This document shows positions 38,809-47,499 of a DNA stretch of 64,000 nucleotides, in pieces (the first letter of the stretch is position 1; each line of letters starts with the position of its first letter). A program made the translations under genes and the position numbers. The DNA is from Cristatella mucedo (lineage: Eukaryota > Bryozoa > Phylactolaemata > Cristatellidae), in the NCBI GenBank assembly GCA_009760855.2, contig WPIO01000102.1, positions 1 through 64,000 on the forward strand, written 5' to 3'. The notes under the pieces were generated by a model. The model was not told where the DNA came from and ran no database searches. It saw only the letters and a program-made list of their open reading frames with translations.

Positions 38809-39843
38809 ATGATAAACGATCCTCACTTGCTTTTTCATCGCGTTGCGGTTGTGCTATTTAATTTCGGAGGCCCCTCAAGCCTTGCCAATGTAAAACAATT
38901 TCTTTTTAACTTGTTTTACGACAAGAGAATCATATCCTTGTCAAATCCATTCAGATTTTTTTTGGCAAAATTCATATCTCAGCTGCGATATAAAACATCG
39001 CAAGAAATATATATGCATCTTGGTGGTGCTTCGCCAATTTTGGAGATGTCCAGATTGCAGGCAGATGCGCTGCAGTTGGCTTTGAGTGAATCCGACAAAA
39101 TTACTCCAGATGGCAAAAATCTTCAGTTTCGTGTATTTTTGGCCATGCGTTATGCAAGTCCAGATATTTTTGAAGTTATGCCCCAAATTGCCGAATACCA
39201 GCCACATCGGATAATTTTGCTTCCACTTTATGGACAATATTCCACCACCACAACTGAGAGTTTTTTTGATGTATGGCAAAAGGCGAGCTATATGTTAAAA
39301 TTTCCTTGCGTTGTCAATAAGGTTACTGAGTACTATGAGAATGATTTTTTTATCAAGTCTCATCTACATTATATTATGTTGGCCATGGAATATGTCGCAA
39401 AAAATCACCCCAATCAGCCCTATAAAATATTGTTTTCTGCTCACGGTCTTCCGCAAAAAATTATAGACAAAGGAGATCCCTATGAAAAACAACTTCGTAA
39501 AACAGTGGCTGCTATTATGGCTCAAATTTCCACAAATGTGCCTTATATGTTATGTTATCAATCTAAAGTTGGTCCGTTGCCATGGCTAAAGCCTTATACT
39601 ATAGAGGTTTTAAGGGAGCTTGCAAAAGCCAAAATTGGCGTATTGATTATTCCAATTTCTTTTACCTCGGAACACTCAGAAACTCTAGTAGAACTAGATA
39701 TAGAGTATAGAGAGTTAGCGGAAGAGTGGGGAATTCCATTTTATGTTAGGGTTAAGGCAATAGGTGCCCATGCAGACTATATTTCCTGCTTAAGAAGTAT
39801 AGTAATAAAAGATGTATCTAAGTTTGCAAAAGAAGACAATTAA
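38809..39843 (+). CDS. hemH: Ferrochelatase
   Basis: A 344-residue enzyme that inserts ferrous iron into protoporphyrin IX, the last step of haem synthesis. Recognised from AVVLFNFGGPSS at the N-terminus (about residues 12-23), LPLYGQYSTTTTES (about 143-156), the metal-site histidine in FSAHGLPQKIIDKGDPYEKQ (about 214-233), the signature CYQSKVGPLPWLKPYT (about 252-267) and the glutamate-bearing FTSEHSETLVELDIEY (about 284-299). The ATG at 38809 is used; a TTG four codons upstream (38797) is open. The TAA stop overlaps the ATG of a small downstream frame. Start region is divergent from the giant hypothetical protein, 114 bases away. Confidence 0.96.
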   Translation: MINDPHLLFHRVAVVLFNFGGPSSLANVKQFLFNLFYDKRIISLSNPFRFFLAKFISQLRYKTSQEIYMHLGGASPILEMSRLQADALQLALSESDKITPDGKNLQFRVFLAMRYASPDIFEVMPQIAEYQPHRIILLPLYGQYSTTTTESFFDVWQKASYMLKFPCVVNKVTEYYENDFFIKSHLHYIMLAMEYVAKNHPNQPYKILFSAHGLPQKIIDKGDPYEKQLRKTVAAIMAQISTNVPYMLCYQSKVGPLPWLKPYTIEVLRELAKAKIGVLIIPISFTSEHSETLVELDIEYRELAEEWGIPFYVRVKAIGAHADYISCLRSIVIKDVSKFAKEDN

Positions 39844-40088
39844 TGGCTTTGTTGATAAAAGATTGGATAAAATTAATTAAAATCTTTGGTGCATTAAACA
39901 TCACAAGAACTCAAAAGTTAATGTCGCAGATTTTTTCCAATTTAGTAAATTTTTTACAATCAAAACATCTCGTTTCTTCTCTTGCTCAATATAAATCCTA
40001 TCAGATAATTTTGCCAATACTTTATTGCCATTATTATAATTATAAAGGCTCTGGCATGCAATTTCTTGTAGGGAATTTTTCAATATAA
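39843..40088 (+). CDS. Small hypothetical protein overlapping hemH stop
   Basis: An 81-codon frame that begins in a TAATG overlap with the hemH stop, the classic layout for translational coupling. The product is basic, Leu/Ile/Lys-rich in its first 60 residues (MALLIKDWIKLIKIFGALN) and resembles no family that I know. The overlap is the only positive evidence; in this AT-rich DNA a frame of this length can arise by chance. Confidence 0.3.
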   Translation: MALLIKDWIKLIKIFGALNITRTQKLMSQIFSNLVNFLQSKHLVSSLAQYKSYQIILPILYCHYYNYKGSGMQFLVGNFSI

Positions 40089-40270
40089 CGCCAATTGTTA
40101 TTTAAGCAAAATTCACTCTTATAAAATAGCTTTTTTCTTGATAATTATGGACATCGTTATTTTCACAATCATTTTGTAGCAATGGCCAATATTTTGATTC
40201 TGATCGCTTTATCTATGTCCCATAAATCAATTTATGGTTATTGTGTTTTATATTATTTATATAGATAAAA
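39844..40270. other. Region between hemH and rsmE
   Basis: About 430 bases holding the doubtful 81-codon frame and then 180 bases of AT-rich DNA before rsmE. No terminator or RNA gene is apparent. Confidence 0.4.
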
Positions 40271-41011
40271 ATGAAAATCAGACTTTATTATTCTGGAGTT
40301 CTTGCGAGCAATTTACAGGTTGTGATGGATGAAAGGGCAGATCATTATTTGCGTAGTGTTATGAGGGTTGGGGTTGGTTGTGAGGTTTATCTTTTTAACG
40401 AAAAATATGGAGAATGGCTATCAACAATAGCATCGATAAGCAAGAAAAGTATAGCGGCTCAGGTTGTTAATTTAACTCAGCAGCCCCATGTTGTTGGTAA
40501 GGTTCTTGGAGTTATGTTGCCCTTGATAAAAAAAGATACTCTTTCCACGATGGTTAGGCAAAGTGTGGAAATGGGTGCCAGAAAAATCACACTATTTACC
40601 AGTCAGCATTCATTACATTACGATTTAAACATACAGAGGTTGCTTTCCATTGCTACGGAGGCAATAGAGCAGTCTAATTCTATAGAAAAAGTAGTAATAA
40701 ATGAGCCTCAGCTGCTGTTAAATGCCTTGAAAGAGCTGGAGGGATTTGTTGTTTGGGGAAACGAAAAAATGTGTTGTGCTGATGAGGTTTTGTCTTATAG
40801 CTTTCCCTGTCAAAAATACAAAACAATGCAGTCGGAGTTTGGCAGATGTAATGCATTGATTGGCCCAGAGGGAGGCTTTTCTTCTGCTGAAGTAGAGGCT
40901 CTAAAGGAAAATGCTCGCTGCTTGCCAGCTTCTTTGGGAAAAAATATTTTAAAATGCGATACAGCGGCAGTTGCTTTGTTGCAGTTGTGTAAAAATCTTG
41001 ATTTGTATTAA
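40271..41011 (+). CDS. rsmE: 16S rRNA (uracil(1498)-N3)-methyltransferase RsmE
   Basis: A 246-residue SPOUT-family methyltransferase that modifies U1498 near the ribosomal decoding site. The N-terminal PUA-like part has DHYLRSVMRVGVGCEVYL (about residues 24-41). The C-terminal knot domain has the SAM-binding motifs RQSVEMGARKITLFTSQ (about 96-112), EAIEQSNSIEKVV (about 138-150), NALIGPEGGFSSAEVE (about 196-211) and SLGKNILKCDTAAVALLQ (about 220-237). Motifs and length are complete. ATG start. It stands alone on the plus strand. Confidence 0.95.
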   Translation: MKIRLYYSGVLASNLQVVMDERADHYLRSVMRVGVGCEVYLFNEKYGEWLSTIASISKKSIAAQVVNLTQQPHVVGKVLGVMLPLIKKDTLSTMVRQSVEMGARKITLFTSQHSLHYDLNIQRLLSIATEAIEQSNSIEKVVINEPQLLLNALKELEGFVVWGNEKMCCADEVLSYSFPCQKYKTMQSEFGRCNALIGPEGGFSSAEVEALKENARCLPASLGKNILKCDTAAVALLQLCKNLDLY

Positions 41012-41431
41012 TTACTACAAATAGTGCAGTTTAGCATTATCTCGCTTGCGGCAAAGTCATCTTTTTCAGTAATTACTATGCTGTTTTTTTTGTTTTTAGA
41101 TGGCATTTCGGCCGCAAAGATTGTTTTCTTTAATCTTAAAACTAGAATATTTAATAGCTCCATATATCAACAATAGCTCCTGAATTGCAAATTTTTAACC
41201 AAATAATCCTCTTCATTGCAAAATAATTTGCAAGTAAAATTTGTTTTTTAAAATTATTGCTTGGTTTTCAATTCTCCTTTAAAATCGTTATGAAGTATTG
41301 TATTTTCTTCTTTTTTATTTATATCCTAAAAACATTATAAAAAAAACTTGCATATTAAAATCTGGTGCAGCAAATCAGGCAAATTGTTGCCAAGTGCCAT
41401 TGTGTGTTTTTGTATATCTATCAGTTTTAAC
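41012..41431. other. Intergenic region before rpsF
   Basis: About 420 bases that should contain the promoter of the rpsF operon. A 21-bp sequence ATCGTTATGAAGTATTGTATT (41284-41304) recurs exactly at 46064-46084. The end of the region is open in frame with rpsF back to a TTG at 41348, but the ATG at 41432 is preferred. Confidence 0.45.
41284..41304. repeat. 21-bp exact repeat, copy 1
   Basis: ATCGTTATGAAGTATTGTATT is identical to 46064-46084 in the same orientation. Both copies are in intergenic DNA, here about 130 bases before rpsF, there about 50 bases beyond the 3' end of tRNA-Gly. Function unknown. Confidence 0.6.
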
Positions 41432-41944
41432 ATGGAATCTTTACAGGAAAAATCTTCTTTAAACCCGCTAGAAGTTTCTAATAAAAAGTTAGAATCTATC
41501 TCAAAGGTCTTTACATCAAAAGTCAGTCCTTATAAAAAATCCAGATCAGCCATAAAGAATGGAGAGTTGCCTTATGAGTTGACAATGCTTTTGCGTCAAG
41601 ACATGTCCCATCAAGATGTGGCAGAGTTTTTTAAGAGAATTTCTGGCATATTTTCTTCTTTTGGCGTTAGGGCAGTTAAGACAGAATACTGGGGTTTGAG
41701 AAATTTGCAATACAGGATTAAAAAAAGCAAGAAGGCTCACTTTTATTCTGTGGTTATGTTTTGCTCTGCAGAAGCTCTGAAGGAAATTGACAGAGTTTTA
41801 AGAATCAGTAATAGCGTAATGCGATACATTACATTAAAGCTTTACAGCGAAGTAACCCGACCATCTCCGATGATTACAAATGCTGCTGCGGATGTGGCGG
41901 ATGGCATTGCGTTTTTTGACGATAATTATGTTATAGTTTTATAG
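41432..41944 (+). CDS. rpsF: 30S ribosomal protein S6, N-terminally extended
   Basis: A 170-residue S6, first gene of the rpsF-rpsR-rplI cluster. The S6 core begins about residue 48 with [15 protein letters not shown] and includes [20 protein letters not shown] (about 88-107), the binding surface for 16S rRNA and S18, and [12 protein letters not shown] (about 130-141). Bacterial S6 usually begins within a few residues of the core; here about 47 extra Ser/Lys-rich residues precede it and about 25 residues follow. No internal ATG near the core is in a better position (41432 ATG; a TTG at 41348 is also open). rpsR starts 19 bases downstream. Confidence 0.93.
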   Translation: MESLQEKSSLNPLEVSNKKLESISKVFTSKVSPYKKSRSAIKNGELPYELTMLLRQDMSHQDVAEFFKRISGIFSSFGVRAVKTEYWGLRNLQYRIKKSKKAHFYSVVMFCSAEALKEIDRVLRISNSVMRYITLKLYSEVTRPSPMITNAAADVADGIAFFDDNYVIVL

Positions 41945-41963
41945 TTTTTTGTTTGTTTTTACT

Positions 41964-42503
41964 ATGTTTATTGGCGACGAAGGCAGGGATATTGCGGCTA
42001 GCACATCCCGCTCTGTAGAAGTTTCTGCTGGCTCAGAATCATCTCATCAACAATCAGCTCCATTGTCTCGAGCTTCCACTGGTCAGTTGACGGAAGATTC
42101 TGTAAATACCAGACAAGAAAAGGGACTTACAGTCTCTAGGGGCAGGGTGAATAAGCAATCTGGCATGGCATCCGTAGAGAACACTCTAAATTCAATGACC
42201 GGAGATATATCTTTAGCAGATTTAAACCTCATAGATGGAATATCTCCGTCTGCTATGAAGGCAAAATCAACCGCCGCAGATATATCTATATTTCAAAAGA
42301 AAGACTACTCTTCTTCTGTTTCTACTGATATAGTTGATTATGTTTGCTATCACAACATCACCTTGTTGCGCAGATTTGTCTCCGAGACTGGAAAGATAGT
42401 TCCTATTAGAATTAGCCACATTCCTAAAAAGAAGCAGAAATCAATTTCATCTGCAATAAAAATTGCAAGATTCTTGGGTCTTTTGCCGTATGTTGAATAT
42501 TAA
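41964..42503 (+). CDS. rpsR: 30S ribosomal protein S18 with long N-terminal extension
   Basis: The S18 core is in the last 55 residues: [31 protein letters not shown] and [15 protein letters not shown]18 binds next to S6 on the 30S platform. The frame runs back without a stop for about 120 codons before the core, giving 179 residues against the family's usual 75-95. The extension is Ser/Thr/Gln-rich and low in complexity (residues 1-100). An internal ATG at 42255 would give a normal 82-residue S18, so translation could begin there, but the 300 open bases and the 19-base gap after rpsF favour the long form. The classical N-terminal RRRKFCRF element is missing in both forms. Confidence 0.85.
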   Translation: MFIGDEGRDIAASTSRSVEVSAGSESSHQQSAPLSRASTGQLTEDSVNTRQEKGLTVSRGRVNKQSGMASVENTLNSMTGDISLADLNLIDGISPSAMKAKSTAADISIFQKKDYSSSVSTDIVDYVCYHNITLLRRFVSETGKIVPIRISHIPKKKQKSISSAIKIARFLGLLPYVEY

Positions 42504-42523
42504 AATATATTAATTTTATAGCT

Positions 42524-43006
42524 ATGAACGTTATATTGATGAGGGATTGGCGGTCTTTGGGTGCTGTTGGTTCTGTGGTGCGGGTGAAAGATGGTTATGC
42601 TAAAAATTACTTGGTTCCAAATGGAATTGCCGTCTATGCAACAAAAACAAACATAATAAAGTTGGAAGCAAAGAAAGATTCTCTAGTTTCTGAAAACGCC
42701 AAAAGAACGGCATTGGCCGAACTAATTGCATCTTCAATAGATGGTGCAGAGATTTCAATAACTAGAATTACAACAGATTCTGGAAGACTCTATGGTGCCG
42801 TGACTACAAAAAACATATACGATTTAGTGGTTGATTTATTGATTCGAAGGGCAATAGATCATTCAATTATCACACCTTCTTCTTTACATTTGGCGGCTGC
42901 AATAAAGTCCGTCGGAACTTATGTCGTTAAAATTAACTTATCTGGTAAAATTGAGGTTTCCTTGAGCTTGGTTGTTGTGGGGGCTGCCGTTTCTTCCAAT
43001 TCATAG
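42524..43006 (+). CDS. rplI: 50S ribosomal protein L9
   Basis: A 160-residue large-subunit protein. The N-terminal domain has the diagnostic VILMRDWRSLGAVGSVVRVK, DGYAKNYLVPNGIAVYAT (about residues 2-41), then the connecting helix (about 42-70) and a C-terminal rRNA-binding domain with DSGRLYGAVTTKNI (about 85-98). The order rpsF-rpsR-rplI is the standard bacterial cluster. It starts 20 bases after rpsR and ends ten bases before proS. Confidence 0.96.
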   Translation: MNVILMRDWRSLGAVGSVVRVKDGYAKNYLVPNGIAVYATKTNIIKLEAKKDSLVSENAKRTALAELIASSIDGAEISITRITTDSGRLYGAVTTKNIYDLVVDLLIRRAIDHSIITPSSLHLAAAIKSVGTYVVKINLSGKIEVSLSLVVVGAAVSSNS

Positions 43007-43016
43007 CAGTATCGAT

Positions 43017-44330
43017 ATGAGGCTTTCTAGTGCCTATATACCAACTCATGTTGGTATATCTTCTCAAGATGAATCTGGCGGATCTTCTTTTCTTGTGAAG
43101 TATGGTTTTATTAGGCAGTTGGCTTCTGGCATTTATTCTTTCTTGCCCCTTGGTCTATTGGTTCTAAGAAAGATAGAGAGAATAATAAGGGAAGAAATGC
43201 TTCACAAATATATTCCTGAGTTGCTGATGCCAACAGTTCAAATGGCAGATTTATGGATTGATTCCGGCAGATACAATTCTTATGGCGAGGAGATGTTAAA
43301 ATTTAAAGATAGACATAAGAGAGATATGTTGTATGGCCCTACAAATGAGGAAGTGATTGTTGATATATTTAAAAAAGATATCAGTAGTTATAAAAATCTT
43401 CCGGTTAATTTGTATCAAATTCAATGGAAATTTCGAGACGAATTAAGGCCAAGATCTGGGCTGTTAAGATGTCGTGAATTTTTAATGTTCGATGGCTATT
43501 CCTTTGCATCGAGTGTTTCTGACGCAATGGAAATATATCATACATACTATCGCTCTTTTTTGAGTATTTTTTCCAAAATTGGATTGTCCGTTATTCCGGC
43601 CAAGGCAGATTCTGGTGCGATAGGTGGAAGCATTAATCATGAATTTCATGTTCCTTTTTTGGGAGGAGATTCTTTTGTTTCTTATGATTCATCTTTGGTC
43701 GAAGCTGCAAAAAACTGCGACTTTGAGGCATGTTTGGCTGCAAATTCCAAGGCCACAGACTATTCAAGAGATGCTGTGGATGTTTGTGGTGATTCTGTTG
43801 AAATTGCTAAGTGCAGAAGTGTTGAGGTTGGTCATATATTTTATTTTGGAGATAAATATTCTGCCGCAATGTCTGCTAGCGTTGTTGGTTCAGATGGTGC
43901 AAAATTTAATCCTATGATGGGCTCTTATGGTATTGGAGTTAGTAGATTGGTTGCCGTTATTGCTGAGATTTTTTCTGATAACAGGGGATTGATGTGGCCT
44001 ATTTCTGTTGCTCCTTATAGTATTATATTGATAAATCTTGACTCTCAGAATAATGATTGCATCGCCAAGTCAGATGAGATTTATTCGCATATCACTCAAT
44101 GTGGGATTGATGTTTTATATGATGATGTTCACGGATCGGTTGGTGAAAAACTTTATAGAGCCGATGGCATTGGCATTCCTTACTATATTGTTATTGGTTC
44201 AAAGCTTCTTTCAAATAGCGAATGTCAGATTCAGAAGAGATGTCATTTAAAGAATTTGAGCAAGAATATTGCAATAGATGAGGCTGTTAGATTGGCGAAG
44301 TCTGGTTCTTTGGATTCTATCTTTATTTGA
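43017..44330 (+). CDS. proS: Prolyl-tRNA synthetase
   Basis: A 437-residue class II synthetase that charges tRNA-Pro. Motif 2 is FRDELRPRSGLLRCREFLMF (about residues 140-159), followed by DGYSFA; motif 3 is GSYGIGVSRLVAVIAE (about 302-317), and the anticodon-binding domain follows (about 335-437). The editing INS domain of long bacterial ProRS is absent or very short, as in the alphaproteobacterial short form. I chose the ATG at 43017, ten bases after rplI; a TTG 15 codons upstream overlaps rplI and is less likely. Transcription with the ribosomal cluster is likely. Confidence 0.96.
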   Translation: MRLSSAYIPTHVGISSQDESGGSSFLVKYGFIRQLASGIYSFLPLGLLVLRKIERIIREEMLHKYIPELLMPTVQMADLWIDSGRYNSYGEEMLKFKDRHKRDMLYGPTNEEVIVDIFKKDISSYKNLPVNLYQIQWKFRDELRPRSGLLRCREFLMFDGYSFASSVSDAMEIYHTYYRSFLSIFSKIGLSVIPAKADSGAIGGSINHEFHVPFLGGDSFVSYDSSLVEAAKNCDFEACLAANSKATDYSRDAVDVCGDSVEIAKCRSVEVGHIFYFGDKYSAAMSASVVGSDGAKFNPMMGSYGIGVSRLVAVIAEIFSDNRGLMWPISVAPYSIILINLDSQNNDCIAKSDEIYSHITQCGIDVLYDDVHGSVGEKLYRADGIGIPYYIVIGSKLLSNSECQIQKRCHLKNLSKNIAIDEAVRLAKSGSLDSIFI

Positions 44331-44489
44331 AAGATTTTATATATTTCTAAATTCTCCTCTCTTTTTTATTGTAGTATTTTTTTGTTTAACCTCTTTTTCA
44401 AGTTATCGGAATTTTTATTTTGTTGCTAGATATGTGTTGACTTTTCCACTTCGTCTTGCATTAATTAAGTGGATGAAGTCATTATAATT

Positions 44490-45488
44490 ATGCATAACGA
44501 AATAGTTCGCAATCTTGAGGTTTTTTCTGAAGATGAGATTGCGTCGGAAATCAAGCTTCGACCAAGCAAGCTAGACTCCTTTATTGGTCAGGAGAAAATG
44601 AGACGCAATTTGAAGGTTTTTTTAGAGGCAGCTAAAATTCGTCAAAAAAGTCTTGATCATATTTTGCTCCATGGTCCGCCAGGTTTGGGAAAAACTACAA
44701 TTTCTCATATTGTAGCTGGGGAGTTGGGTTCAAACATGAGTGCCGTGGTTGGCCCAATGCTTTCCAAGGTTGGAGATTTGGCTGCCATTTTAACCAATTT
44801 ACGGTCTGGAGATGTTTTATTTATCGATGAAATTCACCGGTTGCCAATATCTGTAGAAGAGGTTCTTTATTCCGCAATGGAGGACTTTAGATTGGATATC
44901 GTTGTCGGCGAGGGGCCGGCAGCCAGAACGATAAAAATAGATATTTCGCCATTTACTCTTGTTGGCGCCACTACTAGAATGGGACTTATATCAAATCCCT
45001 TGCGCAGTAGATTTGGTATTGTTTTTCAGCTTGAATTTTATCAAAAGCATGAACTGACTCAGGTTGTTTTAAGATGTGCTGATGTTTTTGATATAAAAAT
45101 TGACAAAGAAGCGGCCGCAACAATAGCGTCAAGCGCAAGAGGAACTCCAAGAATTGCCATTAGAATAACCAAAAGGGTATCGGATTTTGCCTTGGTTGAA
45201 GGAGCCAAGACAATTACGGAAGCAATTGCGTCTAATGCAATAAAAAAAATGGGAATAGATAATTATGGACTTGATGTTGGTGACTTAAAATATCTTGCAT
45301 TTATTGCGGAAAAATATTCAGGAGGTCCGGTTGGGATAGAAACAATTGCCATGGGTCTGGCCGAAGATCGCGGCTCCATAGAGGAAACCATTGAGCCATT
45401 TTTAATTCAAGAGGGTTTTATTGACAAAACTCCCAGAGGAAGGATGCTTACTGAAAGAGCCATGACTTATTTGGCTTCAAAAAGTTAA
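44490..45488 (+). CDS. ruvB: Holliday junction helicase RuvB
   Basis: A 332-residue AAA+ ATPase that drives branch migration with RuvA. Walker A is HGPPGLGKTT (about residues 58-67), Walker B LFIDEIHRL (about 110-118), sensor 1 LVGATTRMG (about 156-164), the arginine finger LRSRFG just after it, and the sensor 2 GTPRIAIRIT (about 219-228); the C-terminal winged helix ends the protein. Length is typical. ATG at 44490 chosen; a GTG seven codons upstream (44469) is open. ruvA and ruvC are not adjacent. It follows proS after 159 bases on the same strand. Confidence 0.97.
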   Translation: MHNEIVRNLEVFSEDEIASEIKLRPSKLDSFIGQEKMRRNLKVFLEAAKIRQKSLDHILLHGPPGLGKTTISHIVAGELGSNMSAVVGPMLSKVGDLAAILTNLRSGDVLFIDEIHRLPISVEEVLYSAMEDFRLDIVVGEGPAARTIKIDISPFTLVGATTRMGLISNPLRSRFGIVFQLEFYQKHELTQVVLRCADVFDIKIDKEAAATIASSARGTPRIAIRITKRVSDFALVEGAKTITEAIASNAIKKMGIDNYGLDVGDLKYLAFIAEKYSGGPVGIETIAMGLAEDRGSIEETIEPFLIQEGFIDKTPRGRMLTERAMTYLASKS

Positions 45489-46133
45489 AAATGTTGTTAT
45501 GGGTGAATTGGAAGTGTTGTTTAATAGATTGACGTTTTTTGCTAATGTTTTTTCATATTGTTTAAAGTTTTTTAAATGATTATAATATATTTAGTTTATA
45601 TTTTTATTTCGCAAGAAAAATACATTTTAGCGTGTGATTGCTTGCTTAATAAGTGAGTCTTTCTGAGTTGATTATATCGGACTTTCTTTCCGTTGATGTG
45701 CTGCATTGAAATTTTTTGATATATTGGTCGATTGCTGTGCAGATGATATTGTTGCTTCTGTTTTGTTGTTTGTCCCCTTATTATTAAATCTCAACATGCT
45801 TTTTATGTTGTCAGTCGCTAAAAACTTTAATGCACAGGTTGCGGTTGAATTATATTTAGAGATTTATTTTCTTGTATTTTTTTGATATTGAGGGGGTTAT
45901 GGTGTAGAAGTTTTGCCAAACCAACTAACAAATCTAGCAAAATTTAGCTTAGATAATAATATAAGATATAAAAATTTATCGAATTGCAATAGATTGTAAC
46001 AACCTTACAAGAGCAAAAATCATCATAATATTGCATCGATCAAACTACCTTGAATCCCGCAATATCGTTATGAAGTATTGTATTCCCTTAATTGCCGCAC
46101 TTAGTAAAAATAAACACAATCCCATCTTTTGAA
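45489..46133. other. Intergenic region between ruvB and tRNA-Gly
   Basis: About 645 bases, AT-rich, with no coding frame I can support. It contains the second copy of a 21-bp repeat (46064-46084). No terminator with a strong stem follows ruvB. Confidence 0.5.
46064..46084. repeat. 21-bp exact repeat, copy 2
   Basis: ATCGTTATGAAGTATTGTATT, identical to 41284-41304 and in the same orientation. It lies 50 bases from the 3' end of tRNA-Gly (minus strand). Confidence 0.6.
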
Positions 46134-46208
46134 TGGAGCGGGCGATGGGATTCGAACCCACGACCCTAACCTTGGCAAGGTTATGCTCTACCTCTGAGCC
46201 ACGCCCGC
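46134..46208 (-). tRNA. tRNA-Gly (GCC)
   Basis: A 75-base cloverleaf on the minus strand with encoded CCA (46134-46136). Acceptor GCGGGCG/CGCCCGC, anticodon arm AACCT-TGCCA-AGGTT presenting GCC, and T arm GTGGGTTCGAATCCCAT. It has no close neighbour gene. Confidence 0.97.
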
Positions 46209-46624
46209 ATGTGCAAAGAGATAGCTAGATTTGCTTTTATTATTGTCAATAGTCTTGTGATTTTTTTGTTTTTTGCTGTCGTCGTTTATATATTTTGGTT
46301 TTTTGTATCTTTGTTACGCTGTGTGGTTTTTTCTTTTCTATCTCTGATCGAGTTTATGTGTGATTAATTTCTGCTCCTTCTGTTTTGCTTTAGCTTCAGC
46401 CTCCAATAAATCCCGTTAGATGGTTTTAACTTATTAACAAAAGACAAAATTAAGAAATATGCAAAGTATGGCCAATAAAAGCAATAATCAGCATAAAAAT
46501 AAAAAATTGCCTCAAGGTATATGTGGTATTTTATTTTTGCTTATAATTTTATGCTAATTAGAAAGTAGATTTTAGCCTCAATAGCAATTGCTAACATAGT
46601 AATTGATGGCCATTCAAAAGGTGA
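46209..46624. other. Intergenic region between tRNA-Gly and the HAD-like gene
   Basis: About 415 bases of AT-rich DNA. It should include the tRNA-Gly promoter at its left end. I see no gene, repeat or terminator that I can support. Confidence 0.45.
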
Positions 46625-47356
46625 TTATTTTCTTTTTTCAAACTGATCGATAGGTTTTTCATTAATCATATCGTGTATTTTTTCATTGTTTGTTATAATT
46701 ATGACGCCGCTTGTTAGCTCATGATATTTATTTTTTATTTTAGAAACATCGCCAACGTAAAATACCTTACAGGCAGTTTTTTCCGCTATCTGCAAATGGT
46801 CAGTTGTGTCTGTCACTATCCAGCAATTTTGACCTCTATATTTTTCCCTAATTGTTACTATTTTTTCTGTGGCAATGACGCTGTCGAAATAAGAATTTAT
46901 GGAATGTCTTTTGCCCTCTTTATTAACGTTTGTAGCACTTCTGTCGGAGAATGCTATGAGTGGAATTTGCACTGTTTTTGCAGCCTGCAGCAGGTCTTTT
47001 ATTCCATATTTTAAAATGACATTATATGAAGCAATGCTTTCGTGCAGAGATTTATAATTTTTCCGCAATTGAATTAATTTGTCCGTGCTCAATCTTTGTT
47101 CTGCCCACTGCCAAACATAACCCTCGTCGTCATCCATAATGCTGCAGCGCAGCTTTTTTATTTCGCTCGGCCTGATACCTTCTTTTTCCATAGAGGAGAA
47201 AATTGCAAACAACCTATTGTTTAAGTTATCTATTACCGCACCATCCCAATGGATAAAAATTATTGCTGGTTTTGCTTGTTTTATGGCTCGATCTGTGGCG
47301 ATGGAAGTTTTGTTGCTGGCAAAGAGTGCTATTATTATGGCCAAAAAAGTTTTCAT
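46625..47356 (-). CDS. Exported HAD-like protein with altered catalytic motif
   Basis: A 243-residue protein with a signal peptide (about residues 1-20, hydrophobic LAIIIALFA) followed by a haloacid dehalogenase-like fold resembling phosphoglycolate phosphatases. Motif I, normally DxDGT, reads HWDGA (residues 36-40): the nucleophilic aspartate is His and the Thr is Ala. Motif II is IPLIAFSDRSA (about 132-142, conserved Ser position), and motif IV reads WIVTDTTDHLQIAEKT (about 189-204), again diverged. Canonical HAD phosphatase chemistry is therefore unlikely; it may be a binding protein or degenerate enzyme. Export is predicted from the N-terminus. Monocistronic; a 6-bp hairpin (GCAACA/TGTTGC, 47409-47424) lies in its 5' leader. 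Confidence 0.7.
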   Translation of the reverse strand: MKTFLAIIIALFASNKTSIATDRAIKQAKPAIIFIHWDGAVIDNLNNRLFAIFSSMEKEGIRPSEIKKLRCSIMDDDEGYVWQWAEQRLSTDKLIQLRKNYKSLHESIASYNVILKYGIKDLLQAAKTVQIPLIAFSDRSATNVNKEGKRHSINSYFDSVIATEKIVTIREKYRGQNCWIVTDTTDHLQIAEKTACKVFYVGDVSKIKNKYHELTSGVIIITNNEKIHDMINEKPIDQFEKRK

Positions 47357-47451
47357 GTTTTTGTTTTTAATTTAGGCAAGTTAATTAAACTGTCGTAAAA
47401 AATAACTTGCAACAACAATGTTGCCTGTATGCACCAACACCTCCCCTCCCA

Positions 47452-47481
47452 ACAAATCATATATGATTATATATGATTTGT
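47452..47481. repeat. 13-bp perfect inverted repeat at edge of IS1 remnant
   Basis: ACAAATCATATAT (47452-47464) and ATATATGATTTGT (47469-47481) are perfect inverted copies separated by GATT. It directly precedes the IS1-like coding remnant. It may be an IS-associated structure, a regulatory palindrome or a relic of terminal inverted repeats brought together. Confidence 0.65.
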
Positions 47482-47499
47482 GATTTATAAACATTGTTC

